Assembly (NCBI GenBank): GCA_949357655.1
Contig: CASHTG010000016.1
Location: 868,001 to 932,000, forward strand
Reading direction: 5' to 3'
Length of the DNA stretch: 64,000 nucleotides
Source of the DNA: Parascedosporium putredinis
Lineage: Eukaryota > Ascomycota > Sordariomycetes > Microascales > Microascaceae
Part shown: in pieces, positions 22,544 to 34,511 of the stretch
How the letters are laid out: every line of letters starts with the position of its first letter
How positions within the stretch are numbered: position 1 is the first letter of the stretch
Program-made: the position numbers and the translations under genes
The notes under the pieces: generated by a model
The model's input: only the letters and a program-made list of their open reading frames with translations
Databases searched by the model: none
Told to the model about the DNA's origin: nothing

Positions 22544-24321
22544 ATGAAGCTTTCTGTTGCCTGTCTCCAGCTCCTAGCATGGGCCGCATCTACCAACGCT
22601 CTGTTCATCTGGGAGCCGTGTCGTGTGGACGGTACGTGCGACGATGATGGTGAGGCTACGAAGCGTTCGACCCTCAATCTCGGGGCCGAGGTGAAGAGAT
22701 CACCTGTGACGGTGAATATCCATCGAGTGGCCGAAAGAAAGGTAGGTTCATCTTCTCCGGACTCCCTCGCGGAGAAACCCCGTACCGCTGTTGTACTTGT
22801 GCTGACGTGAAATCTTCTGTTGACAGGTTGATGACTTGACCAATGCGGACATACTTCGAGAGGCCCGGTGGCTGTCGAGGAAATATGCCCATCGCCGAGC
22901 GGCAAGATCTCACGCCCAGGGCCACAGTAAACGCGAGAACCAGTACAGTGTTATGGAGCCTACGCCACCAGAGCAATCAAACGGCATCGGAATATACCAG
23001 GACGGCAAGGACTATGCCTACTTTGTTCGAGTGCAAGTGGGCTCCAGCAACACCCCTATGTACATGCTATTCGACACGGGTGCGGGTACCACTTGGGTCA
23101 TGGGCTCCAAGTGCTCATCAGACCCTTGTGCGTTACACGACTCTTTCGACATTTCCAAGTCCACCACCGCCAAGGATCTCAAGAGCAACTTTAGCGTCAA
23201 CTATGGCTCAGGCTCCGTTAAAGGGCCCACAATCGAGGACTCGATTAAGCTCGGCGATTTCGGCGTCTCCATGAAATTTGGAGTTGCAGAGACAACCTCG
23301 AACGATTTCAAGCACTTTCCGTTTGACGGAATTCTCGGCATGTCCATGACGGAAACGTCGACGGACAACTTTGGCGTCAAACTAAAGGAGTCGAAGAAGC
23401 TCGCCAAAAACGTGTTTTCCGTTTCCCTCAACCGTGGCTCCTCTGGCGTTAACGACGGTGAGCTTACGTTGGGCGGCATCAACCAGAAGAAATACACTGG
23501 CGACATCAGTTACACCAACATTCCGAAAGACGTCTCTTCCGACTGGGCCATCCCCCTTGACGACATCAGCGTTGGGACCGAAGGCGTCGGGATCCGTGAC
23601 CGCCTTGGTTATATCGATACCGGCACCTCGTTCGTATTTGGGCCTCCCAAGGATGTAGAGTCCGTTCACGGTCTTATCAAGGGTGCGACCAGCTCCGATG
23701 GTATCACCTGGAAGGTGCCGTGCGACACGAAGCAAGCGATATCCATGACCTTTTCCGGAAAACGGTATGATGTGCAGGCCGTGGACTGGGTTGGTAGCTC
23801 TTCAGGCGATGGAATGTGCGGAAGCAACATTTATGGTCACGAGGTTGTTTCCAATGGCTGGCTTCTCGGGGCCGTCTTTCTCAAGAACGTCTATACAGTG
23901 TTTGATATGGATGAGCTCAAGATTGGTAAGTTTTCCCTGCTTTTGCCTCGCCTGGCCACTTTCTGGGCCGCCTGCTCCGTGGTGGAGAAAACGTGCTAAC
24001 CCGAATCGCCCTTGTAGGATTCGCAGCTCGGGAGCCGACAGAAGCTGCGGCAGAACAACCTAGCAGCTCTCCGCCAGCCGACGAGGCGACGACGCCCGCA
24101 TCTACCGAGCCAACCTCGGAGACTGAAGGCCCCTGGGCGTTGGAGGCCCCGAAACTTCGCGCGTTGGAGAGTCCACCGGCGCGGAAGACGCAACCGCCAC
24201 AGCAGAGTCGGAGTCGGCTAATGCGGAGTCGAGCCAGGGTGGACTAATGTCCTTCAGGCTGCCTTCCCACCATTTCTGGATCGTCGTGCTTGCCGTGTCA
24301 ACGGTTAGCATCATCTTCTAA
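22544..24321 (+). CDS. GPI-type aspartic endopeptidase (ctsD/yapsin-like)
   Basis: Pepsin-family (A1) secreted protease of the fungal ctsD type. Exons: 22544-22741, 22827-23925 and 24018-24321. A signal peptide (MKLSVACLQLLAWAASTNA) is followed by a propeptide ending near residue 100 at a Lys-Arg site (HSKR then ENQYS). The catalytic aspartates are in FDTGAGTTWVMGS (about residue 149) and YIDTGTSFVFG (about 330), and the flap Tyr is in VNYGSGSVKG. The catalytic domain is complete. A Ser/Thr/Glu/Ala-rich linker follows. A missing base at CCCC 24130-24133 then shifts the frame. In the corrected frame the protein ends in a hydrophobic stretch (FWIVVLAVSTVSIIF) and TAA at 24319-24321, typical of a GPI-attachment signal. 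That gives 533 residues. The uncorrected frame stops at 24247 and would wrongly predict a soluble enzyme. Confidence 0.9.
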
Positions 24322-26448
24322 ATACCAATCAACTTGCATCATGATGGGCGCACTCCTACACCAAGGGAGGACCCTGACGGAGCATTTCGCCTTCACCGGG
24401 ATCGTTCTAGGCGTATCGGTGGCGGCGCAGCAACTCTTTCTTTTACGACAGCGTATTCGCTGTTCATCTTTTCGTTTTTTTTTCCACCACCTCGACAATC
24501 GTTAGCATGGCGCCATTTACGGTCGTATTTTACTCTCATTATCTATTGGTCTCCTGGAATACTGGAGATCGAAATGGGAAAGGATGAGTTGGGAACTCAT
24601 CCTGTCAGCTCTCACGAGCTTGCCTTTGACACAGATCTGTCTTGCATCTAAGGGTACCCTAGTTCCATTCGCTTTTTGTGTCTTTCACTAGTCCTGTTTT
24701 CTTTTTTTTTCTTTTTATATTTCAACATACACATGATACCCGAGCCAGGCGAGAGACGAGAGAAAAACAAGGGCGTGGTGGGGGTTTTGTTTTCTTCTCG
24801 ACCTCGACCGGGTTTGTTTGAAAGAGGAGGAACGTCATGGTCGTCCAAATCTAGGTGGACAAGAGGTCATCTTCAAGTACCTCGATCCGTAGTGAGCATT
24901 GGAGAGAGCAGGGCCTTGGAAGGCGCCTCTGGCTCTCGCACTTTGAACAACTGTACTACCATTGTAATAAGATGAAGCTACAATTTAGCAGGCAATAGGA
25001 AACAAGGAATACATTCGATATGCTCCAAACACATTTGACCTTTTTACAGCCTTTTCGCCATTAGAGAAGACTACTGTTGACCACCGCTGATCAGCAATCT
25101 CATCCTCGTGGATCGCTATGGGCCCCATGTCCTTCATTTCGTCAATCTCGGCGCCTGAGGGATTGATAGAACGTCCCAGTACATGAATACATGTTGACTC
25201 TACCGATAGATGACTAGCGAAAATGACGAAACAAACCGTCGCATTTCTTTCGAGGACCCTTCGAGCCCCCTTTCCTTTCTGATGCCTGATTCAGGGGCAA
25301 CTTGAGAAGTGGATTTCTCGCTGCATGGATCAACCAGCTCCAATTGCTGGGGATTTTGCTGGGATCAATCGGGTATCAGAGGCGATTTACTTAGGGAGGC
25401 GCACTCTCTTCGAATATGTCCTCAATGGAACAAGAAGAGTGCCACCAGCTATCAAGTTTCGTGGGGTGTACCCAGGGCTGGAATAAAAAAGGCACAAAAA
25501 GCCAGTCACCAAGGTGATGTCCAATTGTCGATGTGTCGTCTGGCATTTCGCGCTAGCTTTGTCTGTCTGTCCCTCTTGCCCCTGTCGCCAACTTGGACAC
25601 GCACCAGAAGGTAGCAGCGGGTTCCTCTCGGACTTCCGGGAAGCTTATTCGTCCCCGAAGCTTCCACGCAACGGGTTTGACGGAGAGCAGAAAGGTCGCT
25701 TTTTGCTCGCTGGCTTTTATTCTGGTTATCTGACAACCCTGCCTTGTAAGATTACTCAACAGGTTTTATTATTTTTCTATTCTTCATCCCATTATTGTTT
25801 TTTTCTTCCTTTTTCTCTCAGATGTCAAGGAGAAATGCAGGATACTCTCAGTGGTGAGATTCCTAGGCTAAAGCTTCTCCTTTTTTTTTTCTTTCTTTAC
25901 CAAATGAAGCATCCAGTTCTATCTGTCCTGCTAAAACTGTGCTTCTGTCCTCAGACAAAACATTGAAACTTGAAGCATTGAGAGGTGAATAAAACAGTGT
26001 AAATCATATAAATATACTGTTGGTCTGGCCTCTCCGGTTGCTCCAAGTGGCCAAGTAAATAGGGTATTGTCAGCGCATTGACGGGTCCTGCTCGGCTGCC
26101 TGCGGGATCTCGAGTCTCCCACTTGCTTGGTGGCTTTGTTGGCTGCCTGCACTGTCCTGCGGCTTGAACTGGGCTTGGGCCTGGGCTTGACCTTGACTGG
26201 GTACAAACGAATTTCGCGAGGCTTGGTTCCACATCGCCCCTATCGCTCGGTTAGAGCGTAATCGTGTACCCCATTGTCGCCAACTTTGCTAGGTGCTACT
26301 CCATCATCACATCCACTATTTCCTCCCCATTGTCCATCTACCCCTTGACGTCGATTTCCCAATCCCTCCTTAATCCGTCATTTTTCTTTCTAAGCTTTCT
26401 TTCTTTCGCTCTCTATCCTACTCGTTTATACTTGACGTCTTTCCACCT
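24322..26448. other. Intergenic, protease / amino-acid transporter
   Basis: About 2.1 kb with the protease 3' end and the transporter promoter. Pyrimidine-rich stretches at 24690-24720, 25790-25820 and 26330-26440 are seen, the last just before the transporter start. No gene is supported. Confidence 0.5.
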
Positions 26449-28696
26449 TTGCCATTAGCGAATTCGAGAACGAACGTCAGCTTCCAGACCCGTGATCCCA
26501 ACCACTGGCACCCACCCACGACGCTTCCTCGTCCCCGAATCTCGACACACGGTCTCCCGGCTCGAAAGGAATTCGCCCTCCCCAGCCTAGACGGAACACA
26601 GGACCGTGAATCCTGTGCTCAAGATGCTAGCGTAGCTGCGGGAAACCCTCCCCCCCACAATGGCCAAGGCCAGGACAGACGGAGCCCACGCGCGCGAGGA
26701 GGCTCGGCGCCGGCGCCACAACACGAGGAGGAAGCCGGACTCCTCGCACACTTTTCCGACGATGAGGATAATGGCCACGGCGGCCACGGCAAGGCCAACG
26801 GAAGCGGAAACGGGAACGGGAACGGGAAAGGAAACGGAGCCCAGCTTCACGGCAAACCTCCCCTCCGGTTACCGAAGCGGATACCCAGCCCCGTGCTCAT
26901 AACGTCGCCGCGGACGCCGCGCAGCGCGAACCGAGTGCGTTTCGACCTCACCCCGTCCGTACTCGAGCCGCCGCGCGACTATTCGATACGCATGTCGGGG
27001 GACCGGTCCTCGGGCTCCTTTGACATGCACGACGATTACGACAGCGACGACTACGATGACGGCGACGACGGCGACGACAACGACGGGAGGTCGGGCGGGC
27101 GGCGTTCGCGGACGCGGCGGCCGCTGCTCACGGGGATCCAGGCTCCGTCCGTCGCGGTCGCGAACGGGCCCTGGGGCGACGGCGAGGTGCACGAGTGGGC
27201 CGAGGAGGAGCGGCGCCGGCCCAAGTCGGACCTGCGCTCGGCGTTTATGAACATGGCCAACTCCATTATCGGTGCGGGCATCATTGGCCAGCCCTACGCG
27301 CTGCGGCAGGCGGGCCTGTTCGCGGGCGTGAGCTTGCTGGTGGGGCTGACGATTGCGGTGGACTGGACCATTCGGCTCATCGTGATCAACAGCAAGCTGA
27401 GCGGGGCCAATAGCTTCCAGGGCACCGTCGAGCACTGCTTCGGCAAGGCCGGCCTCATCGCCATCTCGGTCGCCCAGTGGGCCTTTGCCTTTGGGGGCAT
27501 GGTCGCGTTTGGCGTCATTGTCGGGGATACGATCCCGCACGTCCTCGAGGCTATCTGGCCCTCGCTGAGGGAGATGCCGGTTTTCGGGCTCTTGGCGGAT
27601 AGGAGGGTGGTGATTGCTGTCTTTATCATAGGCGTCAGCTACCCTCTGACGCTATATCGCGATATAGCAAAGGTGAGAAAAATTTTATCGTTTTCTTTTG
27701 TACTTGCTCCTCTCTGGCTAAGACAGAGGGCCCCCGTGAGGTGGCGCAATGCCGAGAACCAAGCTGAAGGGGGAGGGCGCGGTGTATAGCTGGTGCTAGT
27801 GTGATTGGGGCTAACTCTAAAGTGATTTTCAACAGCTCGCCAAAGCTAGCACGCTTGCGCTTGTGAGCATGTCCATTATCATCGTCACCGTCGTGGTGCA
27901 GGGCGCGTTGGTCCCGAGCGAAGACCGGGGAGAGATCACCAGGGAACATCTTTTTATCAATAGTGGCATCTTCCAGGCCATTGGCGTCATCTCTTTTGGT
28001 ACGAGCACCCTCCCTCCACCCCAACCCAAACACGCACGCACACCTTTCCCCCTCTAGGCGGGCCTGCTAACACGGGCGCTTCAACCCAAACCAATAGCTT
28101 TCGTATGTCACCATAATTCCCTCCTAATCTACGGTTCCCTGGAGACCCCCACCATGGACCGCTTCTCCCGCGTCACGCACTACTCCACCACCATCTCCAT
28201 GGTGGCCTGCCTCGTCCTCGGGCTCACGGGCTTCCTCACGTTTGGCGACAAGACCCTCGGCAACGTGCTCAACAACTTCCCCGCCGACAACACCATGGTC
28301 AACATTGCGCGCCTGTGCTTCGGCCTCAACATGCTCACGACGCTGCCCCTCGAGGCCTTTGTCTGCCGCGAGGTCATGCTCCACTACTTTTCCCCGGGAG
28401 CCCTTCAACATGAACCTCCACCTCATCCTCAGCACCAGCCTCATCATCTCCGCCACCGTTCTCAGCGTCGTCACCTGCGACCTGGGCGCCGTCTTCGAGC
28501 TCGTGGGCGCCACCAGCGCCTGCGCGCTCGCCTTTATCCTCCCGCCGCTGTGCTACGTCAAACTCACGACGAGGTCGTGGCGGACCTACGCCGCATTGGG
28601 CGTGGCCGCTTTCGGGTGCCTCGTGCTCGTCGTGAGCATCGTGCAAGCGGTGCAAAAGATTGCCAGTGGCGAGGGGGGCCTGGGCAGTGCATGTAA
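26449..28696 (+). CDS. AAAP/SLC38-type amino-acid transporter (Avt-like) with long N-terminal extension
   Basis: Amino acid/auxin permease family transporter resembling yeast vacuolar Avt proteins. Exons: 26449-27672, 27836-27998 and 28098-28696. The first 260 residues or so are hydrophilic and low-complexity, with a Gly/Asn run (GNGNGNGKGNG) and an acidic Asp block. The transporter core then begins with the hallmark FMNMANSIIGAGIIGQPYAL. Later helices include AFVCHHNSLLIYGSLE and the FNMNLHLILSTSL segment. Two single-base errors are needed: one extra T in TTTT 28388-28391, and one missing G in the G6 run at about 28676. Together they restore HYFPREPFNMN and a C-terminus SGEGGPGQCM with stop at 28694-28696, 661 residues. 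Without the second correction the frame runs to 28820 through sequence that looks like 3' UTR. The true start is uncertain because nothing in the N-terminus is conserved. Confidence 0.85.
26803..26840. repeat. Coding GGNAAC/GGGAAC repeat (Gly-Asn)
   Basis: Short tandem units encoding Gly-Asn pairs inside the disordered N-terminus of the transporter. Confidence 0.8.
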
Positions 28697-30522
28697 AACC
28701 AACTATAGCAAAGCGTCTCTCTATTTTCTTCCCCTCTTCTTTTACTTCTTATTTCTCCAAGTACCATCACCCTGCTATCTACTCTTAGAGCCAACTACTG
28801 CCACAACCGCCCGCGCTTGACTACGTTGTCTGCGTGTTCTTTTCTTTTTGTTTCACCAGGGGTTTGGGAATATCCCTCCCCTCGAGCCTTCTCTTGTTTT
28901 TTTTTCCCTTCTTTACCTTTTTTACTTTTTTACTCTGATCACATAGAACAACGAAAATGGACAGGAGAGGAACTGGTGCACATCAAAGATGAGGAGTATC
29001 CAGAAGGCTCTCCAAGATGAATGTGCCATAGACGGGTAGGGGCCAGGCATGAGATTATGGAGTTGGAGTAGGAACCATGAGTCCCCAAATCTAGCATCAC
29101 GACAGCCTTGTATTAAAACAGAGTTACACTTACACACGCACCTATTGGGCGTTTCCGGCTACTCGTCTCCTTGGCCTTTCTCCTGTGTCTAGTGTGCTAA
29201 GAGGTATAGAACATAAGAGGGTTAAACGTAAAACTTGTATGAGGCGAAGCTGTGGAATTTGGAGCGGTTCGAAGCTTACTGGGCATTTGTGGTATGCCAA
29301 CCCCCAACGTTGAACCCTTCAGACCCAAACCTGGTTTCGTAAATGGAAGAAGCGGGCCCCAAGCCTGCACGAGGACACGAAATGCCGGCCACAACCATCG
29401 TTGAGCCTCCCCAAAGCAGCTAGAGGACTAGCAGGGAAGCGGAAGATCGCGGGTCCCCTAAAAGACGGAAAACGGGGGCGAGGGGGCGAGGGGGGAACAA
29501 AGCGAGGCGGTATGGCGAGTGTGTGATCAAATAAATGGGCGCTGACTGGCTAGATGATCGCTCCAAGCACCAACCAGGCCCATTGTCAAGCCGTCGATGG
29601 AGGGGGCATGCAGGGCACTAGCGGGAAAACGAGAGAAGAGGTCGGAAGCTGACGTGGGGAACAAGTTTGTTGCCCTGTTCCCCAAATCGTTCGTCTCCCC
29701 TTTTTTTTCCTTTTTTCTTTCCTTTAGTCGTTTTGGGCTTGGATTTGGCTCTTTTCATATCCTCTCTTATTTTCTTTGTTCAACTAGATGTAAGAAGTGG
29801 GCAGTTGCGGTGCATCAGAGATCAATAGCTTAGCTGGGGGTCGGAAGCCGGTTTTGGCCTCTTACAAACCGACCTCGCTCAAGCAAGGACGGCCATCAAT
29901 GGTAAAGGCGGCATCAAGGCTTGGAAGCAGCGCCTTTTGTCGTCCCCCGCGCGCATGTAGCCCAGAATTCTAGCTTGCTGTTACCTAAAATGGGACTGCG
30001 CCTAAGTAGCATTCTCTGAGTTGCTATTTCCCCGACGCGCTCCGCGGGTCGGGTTTCTCGTGTATCTATTGTACTGAGAAGGGGCGATGGCGGGGGTTGG
30101 TCTTTCTTGTTCTTTCTTTTTCTACATCCCCCGACATAGTAGTTGCCCTTTTTCCCGTGTCCCATATGTAGTTGGTAGGCAGCTACGACTTGCCTGTTGT
30201 CACGGGTTCATGTTCAGGAGTCTAGGACGCCCGTTATCTTGGGAAGGAAACCCCCTCACCTTCCTCGACGAGACAAAAGGATTTGATATCGCCAGAGTCG
30301 AGACCCCGCCCCGCTTGGTAACCCACCCCACACTTCCTTCCCACACCAATATAAGTTGCGACACCCTTGGTTTCTTCGCTCTCGTAGCTGCGCTTTCCTC
30401 TCTTGCTCCAAACCCGTCGTTTCTCCTTCCTCCAACTTCTTCGTCAAATCCATTTCCGTCCCTCGCACCGTCCCAAGTAGCATATAACCGAAGAAGGAGA
30501 AGAAAAAACAAAAAGAGTCAAG
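28697..30522. other. Intergenic, transporter / microprotein
   Basis: About 1.8 kb. The left part is the transporter 3' UTR. The right part (about 30340-30522) has promoter character for the microprotein gene: an AATATAAG box near 30348, CT-rich sequence 30365-30470, and an A-rich leader before the ATG. I see no other gene. Confidence 0.5.
30348..30522 (+). promoter_or_regulatory. TATA-like box and leader of the microprotein gene
   Basis: A TATA-like AATATAAG lies about 170 nt upstream of the ATG. It is followed by a pyrimidine-rich tract typical of strong filamentous-fungal promoters, then an A-rich 5' leader ending GTCAAG before ATG (A at -3 relative to the start codon is absent; C/A context is moderate). 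This arrangement is usual for highly expressed genes. Expression itself is inferred. Confidence 0.45.
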
Positions 30523-30764
30523 ATGCAGGAGCTCGTCAACTTCCACGGTACTTGCCCCAAGTGCGGCGCCACTGCTTCGGGCGCTATCAAGACTTGCGGT
30601 TCTTGCGGTGCTGTATGACTCCCCCAGCAGCGTCCCCGTCAACCTTTGCCCCCTTTCACCCCCATCCACCGGCTTCTCTCAACTTATTCGTCTCCTTGGC
30701 CTGACGAGGTTCCCTCTGTCTTGGTTTTGCTAACTCCATGTCAAATCAGACCTGCCCCAACTAA
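30523..30764 (+). CDS. 34-residue cysteine-rich (paired CxxC) microprotein
   Basis: Two-exon gene: 30523-30612 (30 codons, MQELVNFHGTCPKCGATASG...), a 137-nt intron 30613-30749 and a second exon 30750-30764 encoding TCPN and TAA. The donor is GTATGA, the branch-like sequence GCTAAC lies about 20 nt before the acceptor, and the acceptor is AATCAG. The peptide has TCPKC and TCGSC, two CxxC pairs 10 residues apart, then a fifth Cys in the short second exon. This resembles a minimal zinc ribbon or knuckle. There is no signal peptide, so it is probably intracellular. The regular Cys spacing, in-frame splicing to a Cys-containing exon and a strong-looking promoter support a real gene. I know of no function. 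The main alternative is that the first exon belongs to a longer transcript spliced elsewhere. Confidence 0.68.
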
Positions 30765-32301
30765 GCGGGGTGCGTTGTGCAAAACGTCTCGGGGTTCCAC
30801 GCACATTCTGAGTTGTGTTACTTGGTTTCTTTACGATGATATCCTTCGCCCCATCACTCATTATACTGCTTTGATGAGTCGTTTATGGAGGACATTGGAG
30901 CAAATTGCTGCACTTTCACATTGCATTAGTTGTACGGGCGTGATACTCGGGTTTAAAGGCAAGGCAGATAGCTACCCACCAGACTGAATAGGATTCGATC
31001 AAATGGCACTCTACCGAGGCATATATTGTGTGTCATTCTCTCGTAGGCTACATTTCCTTCACCATCAACAACCCCCTTTCCGCCTTTGCTTTCGTTACGG
31101 TGGCTGGTGACCAGGAAAGCATGGCACAACCGTCACAGTCAGAGAGAAAGACAAGGGAAGAGAGTACGGCGGCGGCCATGCGTTATCCGCCTTGAGCAAC
31201 AGCAAAGCCGAGCAGAATCAGCACTCAGTTCGGTCCGGTATGAGAGAAACAGACATCTGAAGATTGAAAGAGAACAACAAGACAGACAAAATACATGCGG
31301 TAGCCAGCACCTGTTCACCAGCGACACAAAGACCTTGACATCCCCTCCTTCAAGTCGGCGTCCGTTTCAGACAACAAGCGCAGAAGGGGAGCACAAAGGC
31401 ACGCGATGGTGGGCAAGACAGGAGCCGTGTGTCCCGCAAGACTTTGGCTTTTGCTCTTCCCGAGCTGTACCTTGACTGGCTCATCCCCTGTCCCTTGTGC
31501 TTCCCTCCCACTTCCTGTCTAGCCCAGCCCAGCCGATGCCGCCGCCGCCAAAAAAATAGAAACACAAGGCATACAAAGTCACATGCAGCACACAAAAAGT
31601 CAAAGTCACGGCAGAGCAAAACACATGCCACAGACAAATACTTGCTGAAGTCATAGCGACTACGAGCTTTCCCGTCTCCGGTTGACATCATGCTCGACCA
31701 CGTTGACTCCCTTTACTCATGATCTCGCCCATCTATAGCAGGTCCAAGCGTACAAGTCAAGACACACAAGAACCAAGCAGACATAGAAGCCATCGGAAAC
31801 TAGGAAACAATCTTTGCTAGTTGCCAACCATGGAAGAGAAAAATAAGACATGAATCAAACATTTTCCTCATCGCATTGTCTTCCATCGCGCGATCAAGGG
31901 GTTGGGAGGGGTAGTATGGGTGAGGAGAGCAAACACGAAGTGAGTAAAGCCAAATAATTCCTCGCTGAAGAAAAAAAGATCAAGAGATGAGCTAAGGGGG
32001 AAAAAGACGAGCCTCCCTCCTTTGCACTATTGGCTGGAGAAGATACGAAACCCCGATGAAGACCTTGTCGCGCACGTCGAGACCATCATTTTCCATTTCT
32101 GGGAACCGAGGGCTGGACTAGGCAAAGACGTGCAAGTTTCCTTGCGGGCACGCCAGCCTCCACCGAGATCGTGATATCCATCCCCGCCGCCGTGCCGAGA
32201 GCATGCCAAGTAAAAAGCGAAAGGTGACCGCATCATTATGTTGATTAGATGTCGTATACAGAGCCGGGCTTCACCGGTGGGGTATTTGGCGAGAAATCCA
32301 T
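30765..32301. other. Convergent 3' region, microprotein / RHO1
   Basis: About 1.5 kb between two converging genes, probably long 3' UTRs plus spacer. Open frames at 31086-31475 and on the opposite strand have no family character. No repeat or RNA gene is recognised. Confidence 0.5.
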
Positions 32302-33670
32302 TTAAAGGATCAAGCACTTCTTGTGAGGCTTGTTCGACTTGCGAGAAAGGAGAGCTGCCCTGGTAGCGTGCTCAAACACCTCGCGGACACCCTCGCTGGT
32401 CCTAGCCGAGCACTCGAGGTACTTGTAGGCACCAATCTTCTTTCGGACTTCCTCACCCTGTATTGGAACCACGAGTTAGCAATCTTGAAGCGGGAAGGCC
32501 TGCTCTTGCAGGGTAGCACCGTCAAATGATTGGGCTCAATTGACTCACCTCTTCGGGAGACACGGGCTTCTGGCTTGTCTTGCGAAGCTCCTCGATCGTC
32601 TTGGGGTCGTATCGGAGATCCTTCTTGCAGCCAACCAGGATGATGGGGAGACCCTGGCAGAAGTGGAGAACTTCCGAGATCCACTAGAAAGGGAAACAAC
32701 GGCCCAGGTTAGCAGAATATTCCTCTCGACTCGAGCAGTTAGGCAACATCAACCGTCGCCATCCATCTTCAAGGATGGAGTGGAGGCGAGGATTTGAGCT
32801 GCACAATCTGTCTCGAGCCTTGGAGTCGAGTATTCAAGTAAACGTACCTTCTCCTGGACGTTGTCGAGAGAGTCGGGCGAGTCAATCGCGAAGCAGATGA
32901 GAATCACATGGGAATCGGGGTAAGAGAGAGGGCGGAGACGATCGTAATCTTCCTGGCCAGCCGTATCCCAAAGGGCGAGTTCGACGTGCTTTCCATCAAC
33001 CTCAACATCGGCGACGTAGTTCTCGAATACGGTGGGAACGTAGACCTAAGAGGGCACGTCTAATTAGTCTCAAATGCTTCTCCCTTTTTTCACTTTGACG
33101 TCATGGCTTCAAGGATGTGGTCCGAGATTATCGTCGTAAAAAATTGATAATAGGCGGTCAAAAGTACTGGAGCTGGTTGGAGTGTGGAGCCCATTTTAGG
33201 GGTTCCATGGGTTTTGCTTCTCAAAGCATCGGGGCGTAATATCGTCATGGAGGAGCGGGAGAACCGGACAACGATTCCAAAAGTTGGGCCCGTTACTGTG
33301 ACGCGGATTTTGTGTGTGCAGCAAGAAAGGGGGTCGGGGAATCTAAAAATCACGAGGGGAGATGCGTACCTCGGGGAAAGTACCCTTGGAGAAAACACTG
33401 ATGACAGAGTTAGCTTCGGTTGTCCTCAATGCCAACCCAATCTCACGGAGGCATTGCCAAAGAGGCTGGAAATGAACGCAAGGCTGCGCTGAGGCAGAAG
33501 TGACGGGAGGGGGAAAATCAAGATGATGCAGACCGGGCCACGGACAGCGTGGTAGATGAAGAGCAGGGAGGTTTGGGTCAGGCAAGGGGTTGATTCACTC
33601 ACATCAACAAGCAGGTTTTGCCGCAGGCACCATCACCAACGATGACGAGTTTTCGGCGGATTTCGGCCAT
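32302..33670 (-). CDS. RHO1: Rho-type small GTPase RHO1
   Basis: Rho1/RhoA GTPase, the switch controlling beta-1,3-glucan synthase, Pkc1 cell-wall signalling and actin polarity at the plasma membrane. Five exons, all with canonical splice sites: 33603-33670, 33370-33397, 32848-33045, 32549-32683 and 32302-32457. They total 585 nt, 194 residues, with no frame errors. G1 is GDGACGKT, the effector/switch I region is VYVPTVFENYVADVEVDG, switch II is WDTAGQEDYDRLRPLSYPD, and the base-recognition motifs are GCKKD and ECSAR. The C-terminus is Lys-rich and ends KKCLIL, a CAAX box whose final Leu predicts geranylgeranylation. The 28-nt second exon is notably small. Rho1 is separated from Cdc42 and Rac by the VADVEVDGKHVELALWD sequence and the CLIL tail. 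Confidence 0.96.
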
Positions 33671-34493
33671 GGTGTAGGGTGTGGAAAGGTGAGGAAGGAG
33701 AAGAGAGTGTTGAAGGAGGGCGAGATGAAAGAATTGGGACGCTGGTTTTGCGGATGTTGAGGTGCCTGGATTGTTTACTCTAAAGGAGAGCGAACTAGAT
33801 CGTGGGTGGTTGTTTACGGAGTAAATGGGATAAGGAAGGGGGAAGTTAAAGAGGGTTGGGGAAGATTGGGAAGGTTTTGAGGCGGGTCGAAGGACGAGAA
33901 GGGGGAAAAGAGCCAACTAGGTTATGTTCAGGTTGCTTGCTGTTTTGAGCACAGAGGGAGGAGGCGTTGGTGGGGAGAGGAGGTGCGCCAGGTACAAGTA
34001 CTCCCTGGAGCCACAAGTGCTTGGTGGGAGCCTATTCTGCACTGTACTTGTCCGCCTCAGCCAGACGCAGCCTTAGGCATGTAAGATAAGGGGCGGTCGA
34101 GTAGGACTTGGTTGACGACTCAACCTGAAATTGTTTTGGAAGGGGGATGGGAAGGACCCAAAGGGGGCGCAATAGTGGTGAATGTTGTCATACCTTGACC
34201 CTAATCGTTGACCCAGCAGGCACCACACGGTTGAACATTGGTGGCCCCGAAAATGTAGACATCTTTCATACGGTGCGGTTCCTGGGCCTAGGAAACAGTG
34301 TTCGGCGAGTGACACAGCGGCTGATGCACTCCATCAGCAGCATTGAGTGCTAATGGACAATCGAGGGCTATGGAATGGATCCATTGATCTCTTGATCCAT
34401 TGGATCCATCAATCAATGCCTCTCTAAAATCCGGGATTCGTCCAGTCCAGCCTGGTGCTGCCTGCGTGACCCGAGTGCATCTCCCCCTCAAGT

Positions 34494-34511
34494 CTCTCTC
34501 TCTCTCTCTCC
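34494..34511. repeat. (CT)n microsatellite
   Basis: About nine uninterrupted CT dinucleotides followed by a C-rich tract in the RHO1 upstream region. Confidence 0.85.

Noticed and set aside
26869..27540. Long Arg/Pro-rich antisense frame
   Set aside because: It is antisense to the transporter core and has repetitive Arg/Val composition typical of a shadow.
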